Below are positions 55,818 through 64,000 of a stretch of DNA of 64,000 nt, in pieces. Position 1 is the first letter of the stretch; every line of letters begins with the position of its first letter. Under the pieces are notes generated by a model that saw only the letters and a program-made list of their open reading frames with translations, was not told the DNA's origin and did not search any database. Source of the stretch: an uncultured Gammaproteobacteria bacterium (lineage in GTDB: Bacteria > Pseudomonadota > Gammaproteobacteria > Pseudomonadales > Porticoccaceae); the NCBI GenBank assembly GCA_913058345.1, contig CAJXQR010000009.1:1-64000 (forward strand). Direction: 5' to 3'. The translations under genes were made by a program, and so were the position numbers.

Positions 55818-56810
55818 TCAGCTGGTCGGTAGCAGAACGACAAAATACAGGGCGTAGAGCACTAACATAAGGCCGCCAAATTTCCTGGAGAGGTGAATGG
55901 TCGTGGCTTTATCCTCGGTGTTTCTTTGTTTGCAATAGCGTAGAGCAATGGCCCCGAGCAACAAGAGGGTCAGGGCCGTCACAGCCAGATAGTCGCGATA
56001 AAACACCGCGCTGTCCAGTTGCAAGGGGGAAATGACACCGGCAATGGGCATTACCGCCAGGAAGTTGAAAAGGTTGGAGCCAAAGACGTTGCCGATAGCG
56101 ATATCGTGATGGCCACGCAGGGCGCTGGTCACGGAGGCGGCGAGTTCAGGCAAGCTGGTGCCGATGGCAACCACCGTTAAGCCGATGACCAGTTCGCTAA
56201 CGCCCATCCCGGCGGCTGTCGTGGTCGCTCCCCAAACGAGGATTTTTGAACTCAGCAGCAAGACTAACAGTCCGATGATAAACCACGTCGCCGCAGCGGC
56301 ATTGGAGGTGGTGGCCAGGTTTTCTACCTCGGCAACTTCTTCGGGGGCGGGGTGTTGCGCCTTGTATTTTACTGTGACCCAAAGTAGCAAGGGGACTAAA
56401 GTCAGCATTATCAGGCTTTCGGTGCGCCCCAGTATTTGATCAAAGAGGCAGTAGCCCACCAGGGCCGTTACGAAGAGTAATACCGGCCCCTCCTGAAAAA
56501 CCAGATGACGCTGGGCAGGCAGAGGGGCTATCAATGCGGTGATACCGAGTACCAGTCCGATGTTGGCCAAATTACTGCCCAGAGCATTACCGATAGCAAG
56601 TGCACCAGAACCTTCCAGTGCCGCGTTGATGGAGACGATAATTTCCGGTGCTGAAGTGCCGATGGAAACGATGGTAAGGCCAATCACCATGGGTGAAATG
56701 CCAAAGTTTTTTGCGGCACTCGCGGCTCCAATCACAAAACGGTCGGCACCCCATACCAGGCCAACAAGGCCTGCAATGATTGCTATGTAGGCGGGCAGTA
56801 GCTCATTCAT
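55818..56810 (-). CDS. Calcium/sodium antiporter (CaCA family, YrbG-like)
   Basis: 330 residues, the usual length. Ten hydrophobic segments in two halves, each with the alpha-repeat ion site: ISPMVIGLTIVSIGTSAPEI near residue 45 and VSELVIGLTVVAIGTSLPEL near residue 205. The inserted polar loop at 150-170 is long. It is first gene of the minus-strand yrbG-kdsD-kdsC-lpt block, as in E. coli, and is divergent from mlaC. Confidence 0.93.
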   Translation of the reverse strand: MNELLPAYIAIIAGLVGLVWGADRFVIGAASAAKNFGISPMVIGLTIVSIGTSAPEIIVSINAALEGSGALAIGNALGSNLANIGLVLGITALIAPLPAQRHLVFQEGPVLLFVTALVGYCLFDQILGRTESLIMLTLVPLLLWVTVKYKAQHPAPEEVAEVENLATTSNAAAATWFIIGLLVLLLSSKILVWGATTTAAGMGVSELVIGLTVVAIGTSLPELAASVTSALRGHHDIAIGNVFGSNLFNFLAVMPIAGVISPLQLDSAVFYRDYLAVTALTLLLLGAIALRYCKQRNTEDKATTIHLSRKFGGLMLVLYALYFVVLLPTS

Positions 56811-56922
56811 TGCTGTTGCGGTTCCTTTTTTTAGGGTGTTTTAATGAGGGTTTACGATGATCAAACCCGTGGTGTGTGCCGTTGTTTTAGCGCTGATGCA
56901 AGTCGCAAAAGCAGGTCGGGGA

Positions 56923-56931
56923 TGGTATAGT
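56923..56931 (+). promoter_or_regulatory. Predicted extended -10 promoter for mlaC-ibaG-murA
   Basis: TGGTATAGT at 56923-56931 is an extended -10 element (TGN plus TATAGT), followed by GC-rich GCGCGGCC. No good -35 is seen, as is common for extended -10 promoters. The predicted start point is near 56938. Confidence 0.5.
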
Positions 56932-56936
56932 GCGCG

Positions 56937-56971
56937 GCCCAAAAAGTCAGTCAGTTTGCGACTTTTTGGGC
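56937..56971 (+). repeat. Perfect 12-bp hairpin at the predicted mlaC mRNA 5' end
   Basis: GCCCAAAAAGTC at 56937-56948 and GACTTTTTGGGC at 56960-56971 pair perfectly around an 11-base loop. The stem starts almost at the predicted transcription start. It has no trailing T-run, so a simple terminator is unlikely. Confidence 0.75.
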
Positions 56972-57133
56972 GTAAAAGTGTGGCACTTGTGTCGATAAAA
57001 GTGGTCTTTTGGTAGAGATTGTTCTTGCAATAGTAGGCTCTGTTCTGTCCGTATTCATCTTTAAATCTGAGTAAAAGGCAGGGTTGGCTAAGCAAGGGCT
57101 CGATAGGTAAGCGTGCAGAAAAAGGAAGATGAG

Positions 57134-57823
57134 ATGATGTTAGCGAAATTATTACAGACAAAATTAACCGTGTTGGCGCTTTGTTGGATCGGTTTTATCT
57201 TCGCCGCACAGGCGCAGGCTAATTGTATAGTCTCTGAAACGACAGATGAGAAAGCTACTCTTTCCCCTTATGAACTAATTGATACGGTGACTCAAAAAGT
57301 ACTGTCTGAGATTGATCGCCACCGTGCGGAAATCGATGCCAGCGCTGAAGAAGCGGTAAAGCAACAGCAGTTTGAGTGCTTTGTTGGTGAAGTTGACAGA
57401 ATTCTTGGCCAGATTGTCGATTTTGACTGGATTGCTCTTAAAGTGATGGGTAGTGATGGCAGAGTTGCTAGCGCTGAACAAAAAGCCCTGTTTGCAGAAA
57501 CTTTTCGCACTGGGCTGGTGGAAACGTATGGACGTGGATTGTTGAATTATAGCAGTCAGAAAATTGTTCTTTTGCCGGCAGAAGATATCGAGGATAAACG
57601 CAAAGTCACGGTGCATCAGCAGATTGTCGGTGCTGATGCGACGTATCCTCTCGACTACACGATGGGCCTGAAAGAGGGTCAGTGGAAAGTAATTAACGTC
57701 ATTATCAATGGTATTAATTTGGGTAAAACCTTCCGAGGGCAATTCGCTCAGTCATCACAAAAGCACAACGGTGATATTGATAAAGTCATTGCTAGCTGGG
57801 ACAGTGGAATAACAAACGGGTAA
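57134..57823 (+). CDS. mlaC: MlaC-type phospholipid-binding protein (Ttg2D)
   Basis: 229 residues. A signal peptide (TKLTVLALCWIGFIFAAQAQ) precedes a mature MlaC fold: LIDTVTQKVLSEIDRHRAEI, FDWIALKVMG and ETFRTGLVETYGRGLLNYSS, then GQWKVINVIINGINLGKTFR at the C-terminus. MlaC shuttles phospholipids between the MlaA outer-membrane and MlaFEDB inner-membrane complexes. ATG 57134 follows AAAGGAAG at 57121-57128; an in-frame GTG at 57113 is upstream of that site. Three bases separate it from ibaG. Its usual partners are not in this window. Confidence 0.9.
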   Translation: MMLAKLLQTKLTVLALCWIGFIFAAQAQANCIVSETTDEKATLSPYELIDTVTQKVLSEIDRHRAEIDASAEEAVKQQQFECFVGEVDRILGQIVDFDWIALKVMGSDGRVASAEQKALFAETFRTGLVETYGRGLLNYSSQKIVLLPAEDIEDKRKVTVHQQIVGADATYPLDYTMGLKEGQWKVINVIINGINLGKTFRGQFAQSSQKHNGDIDKVIASWDSGITNG

Positions 57824-57826
57824 AAC

Positions 57827-58063
57827 ATGGATATTGAAGAGATAAAGCGTTTATTGCAGGCTGCTTTGGTCGATTGCGACATTAGCGTAGAGAGTGAAGG
57901 TTCGCATCTGAATGTCACCGCTGTGGGTGAAGTGTTTGAAGGGAAGCGCGCGGTGCAGCGCCAGCAGCTGGTTTATGGCGCTTTGAACGAGCAAATTGCC
58001 TCTGGAGCCGTGCACGCGGTGAATATGAAGCTCTGTACCCCTGCTGAATGGCAGGCCGTCTAA
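57827..58063 (+). CDS. ibaG: BolA-family protein IbaG
   Basis: 78 residues. BolA/IbaG fold with IKRLLQAALVDCDISVESEG, GSHLNVTAVGEVFEGKRAVQ and QQLVYGALNEQI. IbaG partners monothiol glutaredoxins in iron-sulfur handling and acid stress. It sits between mlaC and murA, as in E. coli. Confidence 0.93.
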   Translation: MDIEEIKRLLQAALVDCDISVESEGSHLNVTAVGEVFEGKRAVQRQQLVYGALNEQIASGAVHAVNMKLCTPAEWQAV

Positions 58064-59452
<1,389 letters not shown>

Positions 59453-59498
59453 CACCGCGTTGTCCCGGCTTTGAACGTATTATTGAAGTGATCGAATT

Positions 59499-60161
59499 AT
59501 GAGTCAGTTGACAATTGCGCTCACTAAGGGGCGCATTCTTAAAGAGACCCTGCCACTGCTGGCCGAGGTTGGCATTGTGCCTGGTGAAGATATTGCCAGT
59601 AGTCGCAAACTGATGTTTACGACCAACCGAGATGATATTCGCCTGCTGGTCCTGCGCGGTACTGATGTGCCGACCTACGTGCAGTTTGGTGCGGCAGACC
59701 TCGGCATTGCTGGCAAAGATACCTTGCTGGAAAATGGCGACGATGGTTACTACGAACCTATTGATTTAGGTATTTCCCGTTGCCGTTTAATGACCGCGGG
59801 GATGGTGGGCGCTGCTCCCGTGACGGGCCGTATTCGTGTCGCCACCAAATACATTAACGTGGCGCGGCGCTACTACGCTGAAAAAGGCTTACAGGCAGAC
59901 ATTATTAAGCTCTATGGCGCGATGGAACTGGCGCCACTTATCGAGCTTTGCGATGAAATTGTCGATATCGTTGATACGGGCAATACCTTGAAAGCGAATG
60001 GTCTTGAACCGCGAGAGTTGATTGATATTGTTAGTTCGCGCTTGATCGTCAATAAGGGCGCGCTGAAAACCAAGCACAAATTGATTCAGCCCTTACTTGA
60101 AGGTTTTTCATCCCAGGTTGCAGCTCGGGCGCAACGTGAAAACGAGGCCTCCAGCGCGTGA
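59499..60161 (+). CDS. hisG: ATP phosphoribosyltransferase, short form
   Basis: 220 residues, the short form of HisG, which normally requires a HisZ partner. First step of histidine synthesis. Signature: [40 protein letters not shown], and the PRPP-binding loop [16 protein letters not shown]. hisZ is not in this window. Its stop overlaps the hisD start (GTGA). Confidence 0.93.
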   Translation: MSQLTIALTKGRILKETLPLLAEVGIVPGEDIASSRKLMFTTNRDDIRLLVLRGTDVPTYVQFGAADLGIAGKDTLLENGDDGYYEPIDLGISRCRLMTAGMVGAAPVTGRIRVATKYINVARRYYAEKGLQADIIKLYGAMELAPLIELCDEIVDIVDTGNTLKANGLEPRELIDIVSSRLIVNKGALKTKHKLIQPLLEGFSSQVAARAQRENEASSA

Positions 60162-61459
60162 ATGAACTTCAGCCACCAGTCTTAGATGCCGCCGCTGACA
60201 CGTTCGATGCGCGTCTTGATGAGTTGCTTGCCTGGCAACCAGCGCTTGAGGATGATGTTGTCGCCGTCGTCGGTGAGATAATCGCCGCCGTGCGTAGCGA
60301 AGGCGACAAGGCTGTGCTCGATTACACGCGCCGCTTCGACCGACGTCAGATTGGCTCTATTACCGAAGTGGAAGTTGGCAAGGATGCGTTACAGCAAGCC
60401 TTGCTGAGTTTGCCTGCCGAACAGCGCGAGGCTTTAGAAACTGCGGCCCAGCGCATTCGCAGTTACCACCAGCACCAGGCGCAGGAATCCTGGCAATACA
60501 CTGAGGCTGACGGCACCGTGCTCGGGCAGAAAATTACAGCTCTGCAGCGAGTCGGTATCTATGTGCCTGGTGGTAAGGCGAGCTATCCTTCCTCTGTGTT
60601 GATGAATGCCTTGCCGGCGAAGGTGGCTGGCGTCGATGAAATTATAATGGTGGTGCCGGCCCCCGATGGTAACTTGAACCCCGCTGTACTGGCCGCTGCC
60701 GCCATTGCTGGTGTCGATCGTGTCTTTACAGTAGGTGGTGCCCAGGCTGTTGCGGCACTGGCCTACGGCACTGCAACTATTCCTAAAGTCGATAAAGTCG
60801 TTGGCCCTGGCAATATTTATGTCGCTACAGCAAAGAAGGCTGTATTTGGCGAAGTGGGCCTGGATATGGTCGCCGGGCCGTCTGAAATTTTGGTGGTCTG
60901 TGATGGACAAACATCGCCCGACTGGATCGCTATGGACTTGTTCTCTCAGGCCGAACACGATGAGCAGGCCCAGTCGATTTTAATCAGCCCCGATGCCGAA
61001 TTTTTGCAGGCCGTGTTGGCGAGTATGGAGAAATTGCTGGCCGAGATGCCCCGGCGTGAGATTATTAAAGCGTCTATTAACGGCCGCGGCGCTTTAATTA
61101 AAGTTGCCGATCTCGATGAGGCAGTACGCATTGCCAATCGCATTGCGCCGGAACACCTGGAACTCTCGGTGGATGATCCTGAGGCTTTGTTGAGTGATAT
61201 TCGTCATGCTGGCGCGGTGTTTCTGGGCCGCCACACCCCCGAGGCATTGGGTGATTACTGTGCGGGTCCCAACCATGTGTTGCCGACCTCCACCACGGCG
61301 CGTTTTTCATCGCCGCTGGGTGTGTACGATTTTCAGAAGCGCACATCAATTATTGGCTGCTCGCCCCAGGGCGCAGCAAAGCTGGCCGACACGGCCGGCG
61401 TGTTGGCTCGCAGTGAATCCCTGGAAGCGCACGCACGCTCCGCTGACTATCGGCGCTAA
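60158..61459 (+). CDS. hisD: Histidinol dehydrogenase
   Basis: 433 residues. Oxidises L-histidinol to histidine with NAD and zinc. Landmarks: [34 protein letters not shown], the zinc ligands in [14 protein letters not shown], and the catalytic base region [12 protein letters not shown] 60158 overlaps the hisG stop by 4 bases. Confidence 0.96.
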   Translation: MNELQPPVLDAAADTFDARLDELLAWQPALEDDVVAVVGEIIAAVRSEGDKAVLDYTRRFDRRQIGSITEVEVGKDALQQALLSLPAEQREALETAAQRIRSYHQHQAQESWQYTEADGTVLGQKITALQRVGIYVPGGKASYPSSVLMNALPAKVAGVDEIIMVVPAPDGNLNPAVLAAAAIAGVDRVFTVGGAQAVAALAYGTATIPKVDKVVGPGNIYVATAKKAVFGEVGLDMVAGPSEILVVCDGQTSPDWIAMDLFSQAEHDEQAQSILISPDAEFLQAVLASMEKLLAEMPRREIIKASINGRGALIKVADLDEAVRIANRIAPEHLELSVDDPEALLSDIRHAGAVFLGRHTPEALGDYCAGPNHVLPTSTTARFSSPLGVYDFQKRTSIIGCSPQGAAKLADTAGVLARSESLEAHARSADYRR

Positions 61460-61522
61460 CTGCCATGATTAATGACTAAGATCTTGTATTTAATCGAGAA
61501 TGGGTAGATAAGTGGTGAAACG

Positions 61523-62584
61523 ATGACGCAGCGTCTGTGGAGTGATTTTGTCAGTGAGCTCGAGCCCTATGTGCCGGGTGAGCAACCGCGTATCGATAAT
61601 TTGGTGAAACTCAACACCAATGAAAACCCCTACGGACCCTCGCCTCAGGTTGCCGAGGCTATTAAGGCCGCGCTAGGGGACGAGTTGCGGCTCTATCCGC
61701 CACCCAATGCTGACCGTTTAAAGCAGGCAATTGCCGACTATCATCAGGTTGCTGTTAACCAGGTCTTTGTTGGCAACGGCTCAGATGAAGTGCTGGCCCA
61801 CACCTTTAACGGCTTGTTTCGCCACGGTAAACCTTTATTGTTCCCCGATATTACTTATAGTTTTTATCCGGTTTATTGTGGCTTATACGAGATAGAAGGG
61901 TGTGAAATCCCTCTCACTGACAATTTTGAAATTGCGGTGGATGATTATCTCGTGCCCAATGGCGGAATCATTTTTCCTAATCCCAATGCGCCAACTGGCC
62001 GCTTATTATCTCTCGATAGCATCGCCTCGCTGCTGCGCCGTAACTCTGATTCTGTTGTCTGTGTGGACGAAGCCTATATTGATTTTGGTGGCGAAAGTGC
62101 CATTAGCCTGGTTGATGCGTTTGATAACTTGTTAGTGATTCAAACCTTGTCGAAGTCACGCTCGCTGGCGGGCCTGAGGCTGGGTTTTGCCATTGGTCAC
62201 CCGACGTTAATCGAAGCGCTCGAGCGTATTAAGAATAGCTTTAACTCCTACCCTGTGAGTCGTCTGGCTATTGCCGGTGGGGTTGCCGCGTTTGCCGATG
62301 AGGATTATTTCCAGAAGACCTGTACGGCGGTCATTGCCAGTCGTGTGACGCTGGTTGACGCGTTTGAAAAACTGGGTTTTGAAGTGATTCCTTCGGCCGC
62401 GAATTTTGTCCTGGCACGTCACCCCGACTACAAGGGTGAGTATTTAATGTCGGCTCTGAGAGAACGCAATATTATTGTGCGCCACTTTGGCGCTGAGCGT
62501 ATCGAGCAATTTTTACGTATCACTGTCGGCACGCCGCAACAAAATACTTTGCTGCTTGCGGCCCTGAAAGACATTATTGTCTGA
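61523..62584 (+). CDS. hisC: Histidinol-phosphate aminotransferase
   Basis: 353 residues. PLP aminotransferase fold type I. It opens with [16 protein letters not shown], then [44 protein letters not shown] and the PLP lysine in [16 protein letters not shown]. Last gene of the murA-hisGDC run and convergent with algW, with only 21 bases between stops. Confidence 0.95.
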   Translation: MTQRLWSDFVSELEPYVPGEQPRIDNLVKLNTNENPYGPSPQVAEAIKAALGDELRLYPPPNADRLKQAIADYHQVAVNQVFVGNGSDEVLAHTFNGLFRHGKPLLFPDITYSFYPVYCGLYEIEGCEIPLTDNFEIAVDDYLVPNGGIIFPNPNAPTGRLLSLDSIASLLRRNSDSVVCVDEAYIDFGGESAISLVDAFDNLLVIQTLSKSRSLAGLRLGFAIGHPTLIEALERIKNSFNSYPVSRLAIAGGVAAFADEDYFQKTCTAVIASRVTLVDAFEKLGFEVIPSAANFVLARHPDYKGEYLMSALRERNIIVRHFGAERIEQFLRITVGTPQQNTLLLAALKDIIV

Positions 62585-62605
62585 GCTTAGTTTTGGATCG
62601 GGCTT

Positions 62606-63742
62606 TCAGCTCTCTGGGCGAATCCCCGCGATAGCTTTAATCGTCAACCAGATATCTTTGCGAATAATCCGTAGCTCTATGGGGTCGCCTGGTGCCATAT
62701 CGGCAATCAGGTTGATTTCACTGGAGCCGTCACTGACCGCCTGACCGTTGATATGAGTAATGATGTCACCGGGTTGTAGGCCGCTATTGTAGGCTGGCCC
62801 ATAGATCGGCACGGCGGTGATAATGAGGGCCGAAGGTGGAGAGAGTTCAAGCTGGGAGGCGATGGAGGGCGATAACTGCTGCACTTCAACACCCAGCCAG
62901 CCGCGAATAACACGGCCGTGGGTGATGATGTCATCGAGCACCTTAATGGCCATTTCTGTGGGGATGGCAAAGCCGATACCGACAAAAGATGTTTCATTCA
63001 AGGTTGCTGAATTAATGCCGACCAGATTGCCGTAGGCGTCGATCAGTGCGCCACCAGAGTTACCGGGGTTAATTGCAGCGTCAGTTTGAAGATAATTTTC
63101 GTAGCGATTTAAACTCAGGCCGCTGCGCCCGGTGGCGCTGATAATGCCCTGAGAAACCGACTGACCGATGCCAAAGGGATTGCCTATTGCCAATACAATA
63201 TCGCCGACCTCTGGCTTGGCCTGGCTCTCTTCGCTGGCTCGAGGGATGGCTTTGAGTTGGTCGAGATCTATTTTCAATACCGCGAGGTCGGAATCTCTGT
63301 CTGTGCCGACAATATTCGCTTTCGCTTCGCGGCCATCGTAAAGCAGGGCAACGATTTCTTCGGCCTCTGAGACCACATGATTGTTGGTGAGAATAAAGCC
63401 TCGCTCATCGACAATTACGCCGGAACCGAGAGAGGATTCCATCCGTTGTCGCTGGGGCATGTTACTGCCGCCAATAAAGCGTTGGAAAACGGGGTCGTTT
63501 GCGAGAGGGTGGCTGACGCGAGAGCGGGTGTAGATATTCACCACTGACGGGGCCGCTCTGTGTACGGCGGGGGCGTAAGAGGTGACCACGCCGGGACTGT
63601 GGCTCTGAGTCACCGTGGCAACGATGGGGTTTTGCGTTGATGTCGCACCGTTGCGGATAACCTGCGGGAATAGCACCGTGACGATAGCCGCAATGATAAG
63701 GCCAAGTAGGGTTGGCCAGCCGAAATATCGTAATAGTTGCAA
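62606..63742 (-). CDS. algW: Membrane-anchored serine protease of the DegS/AlgW type
   Basis: 378 residues. One N-terminal membrane segment (PTLLGLIIAAIVTVLFPQVI) anchors a periplasmic trypsin-like domain with His in TNNHVVSEAEE, Asp in DRDSDLAVLKI and Ser in INPGNSGGALIDAYG. A single C-terminal PDZ domain follows (from about 270: GWLGVEVQQLSPSIASQLEL). One PDZ and a membrane anchor distinguish DegS/AlgW from DegP. It senses misfolded outer-membrane proteins and starts the anti-sigma-E cascade. The gene order hisC-algW matches Pseudomonas. TTG start with a weak ribosome site. Confidence 0.9.
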   Translation of the reverse strand: MQLLRYFGWPTLLGLIIAAIVTVLFPQVIRNGATSTQNPIVATVTQSHSPGVVTSYAPAVHRAAPSVVNIYTRSRVSHPLANDPVFQRFIGGSNMPQRQRMESSLGSGVIVDERGFILTNNHVVSEAEEIVALLYDGREAKANIVGTDRDSDLAVLKIDLDQLKAIPRASEESQAKPEVGDIVLAIGNPFGIGQSVSQGIISATGRSGLSLNRYENYLQTDAAINPGNSGGALIDAYGNLVGINSATLNETSFVGIGFAIPTEMAIKVLDDIITHGRVIRGWLGVEVQQLSPSIASQLELSPPSALIITAVPIYGPAYNSGLQPGDIITHINGQAVSDGSSEINLIADMAPGDPIELRIIRKDIWLTIKAIAGIRPES

Positions 63743-63900
63743 GGTCTAAGATCCGCTGCTAGTTTCTTATGCGTTGGTGCTATTATGCCACACTCTGGAA
63801 CGACTCTGCCTGCGATGACTGGAGGCGGGCGTGAAACAGCTTCCAGGCCGCAGCGTGATATGTTGAAGCGGCAGTAATTAGCAACTAATGGAGTGAAAAT

Positions 63901-64000
63901 ATGAGTGGTCTTGTAAATCCCCACGGCAGTGATGTTCTACTACCTTTGTTATTGGAAGGTGAGGCGCTGGCAACGGCGAAGGCTCGGGCAGAAAGCCTGC
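63901..64000 (+). CDS. sat: Sulfate adenylyltransferase, 5' end (partial)
   Basis: The first 33 codons run to the window edge. The N-terminus MSGLVNPHGSDVLLPLLLEG and the following EALATAKARAESL match the start of ATP sulfurylase of the homohexameric/dissimilatory-type family (SLVxPHGGxxLKPLLLEG). It activates sulfate to APS. GGAG at 63890-63893 is 7 bases before the ATG. Pseudomonas has cysD/cysN at about this point after algW, so a different sulfurylase type may be used here. Confidence 0.78.
   Translation, partial: MSGLVNPHGSDVLLPLLLEGEALATAKARAESL

Larger units (their letters stand above)
56811..57133. other. Divergent intergenic region between the CaCA gene and mlaC
   Basis: 323 bases. 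In E. coli, mlaF, mlaE and mlaD would lie after this divergent spacer, but no open frame for them is present here. It holds an extended -10 promoter and a perfect 12-bp hairpin, listed separately. Confidence 0.7.

Overview
The window looks like a chromosomal segment of a marine-type gammaproteobacterium. This rests on three conserved gene neighbourhoods: yhbY/rlmE-ftsH-folP-glmM-tpiA-secG-tRNA-Leu-metY-rimP-nusA-infB-rbfA-truB-rpsO-pnp; the block kdsD-kdsC-lptC-lptA-lptB-rpoN-hpf-ptsN-rapZ-ptsO; and mlaC-ibaG-murA-hisG-hisD-hisC-algW. The last order, with a sulfate-activation gene next to algW, is Pseudomonas-like. An RTX/DUF4214 protein and a DUF1302/YCF48 pair fit the Cellvibrionales/Spongiibacteraceae side of the Pseudomonadales. 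Species assignment is inference only.

Layout. 1-3.2 kb: the end of an unidentified gene, a YCF48-like beta-propeller and a DUF1302 outer-membrane barrel. 3.2-19.2 kb: information-processing core with two tRNA genes (Leu-GAG, initiator Met), a near-consensus promoter ahead of the initiator tRNA, and several intrinsic terminators. 19.2-25.7 kb: a MOSC protein, a transglutaminase-fold protein, a large secreted RTX protein, alanine dehydrogenase and a small DUF5610-like protein. 25.9-27.9 kb: trpB-trpA. 28.3-32.2 kb: a cation/proton antiporter and two SEC-C zinc-motif proteins. 32.3-38.3 kb: a tripartite RND efflux system whose outer-membrane lipoprotein appears to start at ATT. 38.3-43.3 kb: a loose, gene-poor accessory stretch with small orphan genes, two gene remnants (SDR dehydrogenase, RAYT-type transposase tail) and short repeats. 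43.3-48.4 kb: glycosyltransferase-like gene, FAD-linked oxidase, enoyl-CoA hydratase, darP, mgtE. 48.5-56.8 kb: nitrogen-PTS, sigma-54 and LPS transport/Kdo genes, all on the minus strand. 57.1-62.6 kb: mlaC, ibaG, murA and hisGDC. 62.6-64 kb: algW/degS and, divergently, the first 100 bases of sat.

How the genes work together. The lpt/kds block makes Kdo precursor and exports LPS. The rapZ-ptsN-ptsO-rpoN set is the regulatory PTS and sigma-54 locus. mlaC would act in outer-membrane lipid transport, but its usual partners mlaF, mlaE, mlaD and mlaB are absent here. The metY-rimP-nusA-infB-rbfA-truB-rpsO-pnp run couples translation initiation, transcription elongation, ribosome maturation and RNA decay. 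I found no prophage, CRISPR array, complete insertion sequence or obvious new defence system. The most unusual signals are the ATT start, the orphan mlaC behind a predicted 5'-terminal hairpin, the trpBA promoter with a C8 tract at its predicted start point, the SPFH-less stomatin-tail protein, and the two gene remnants.
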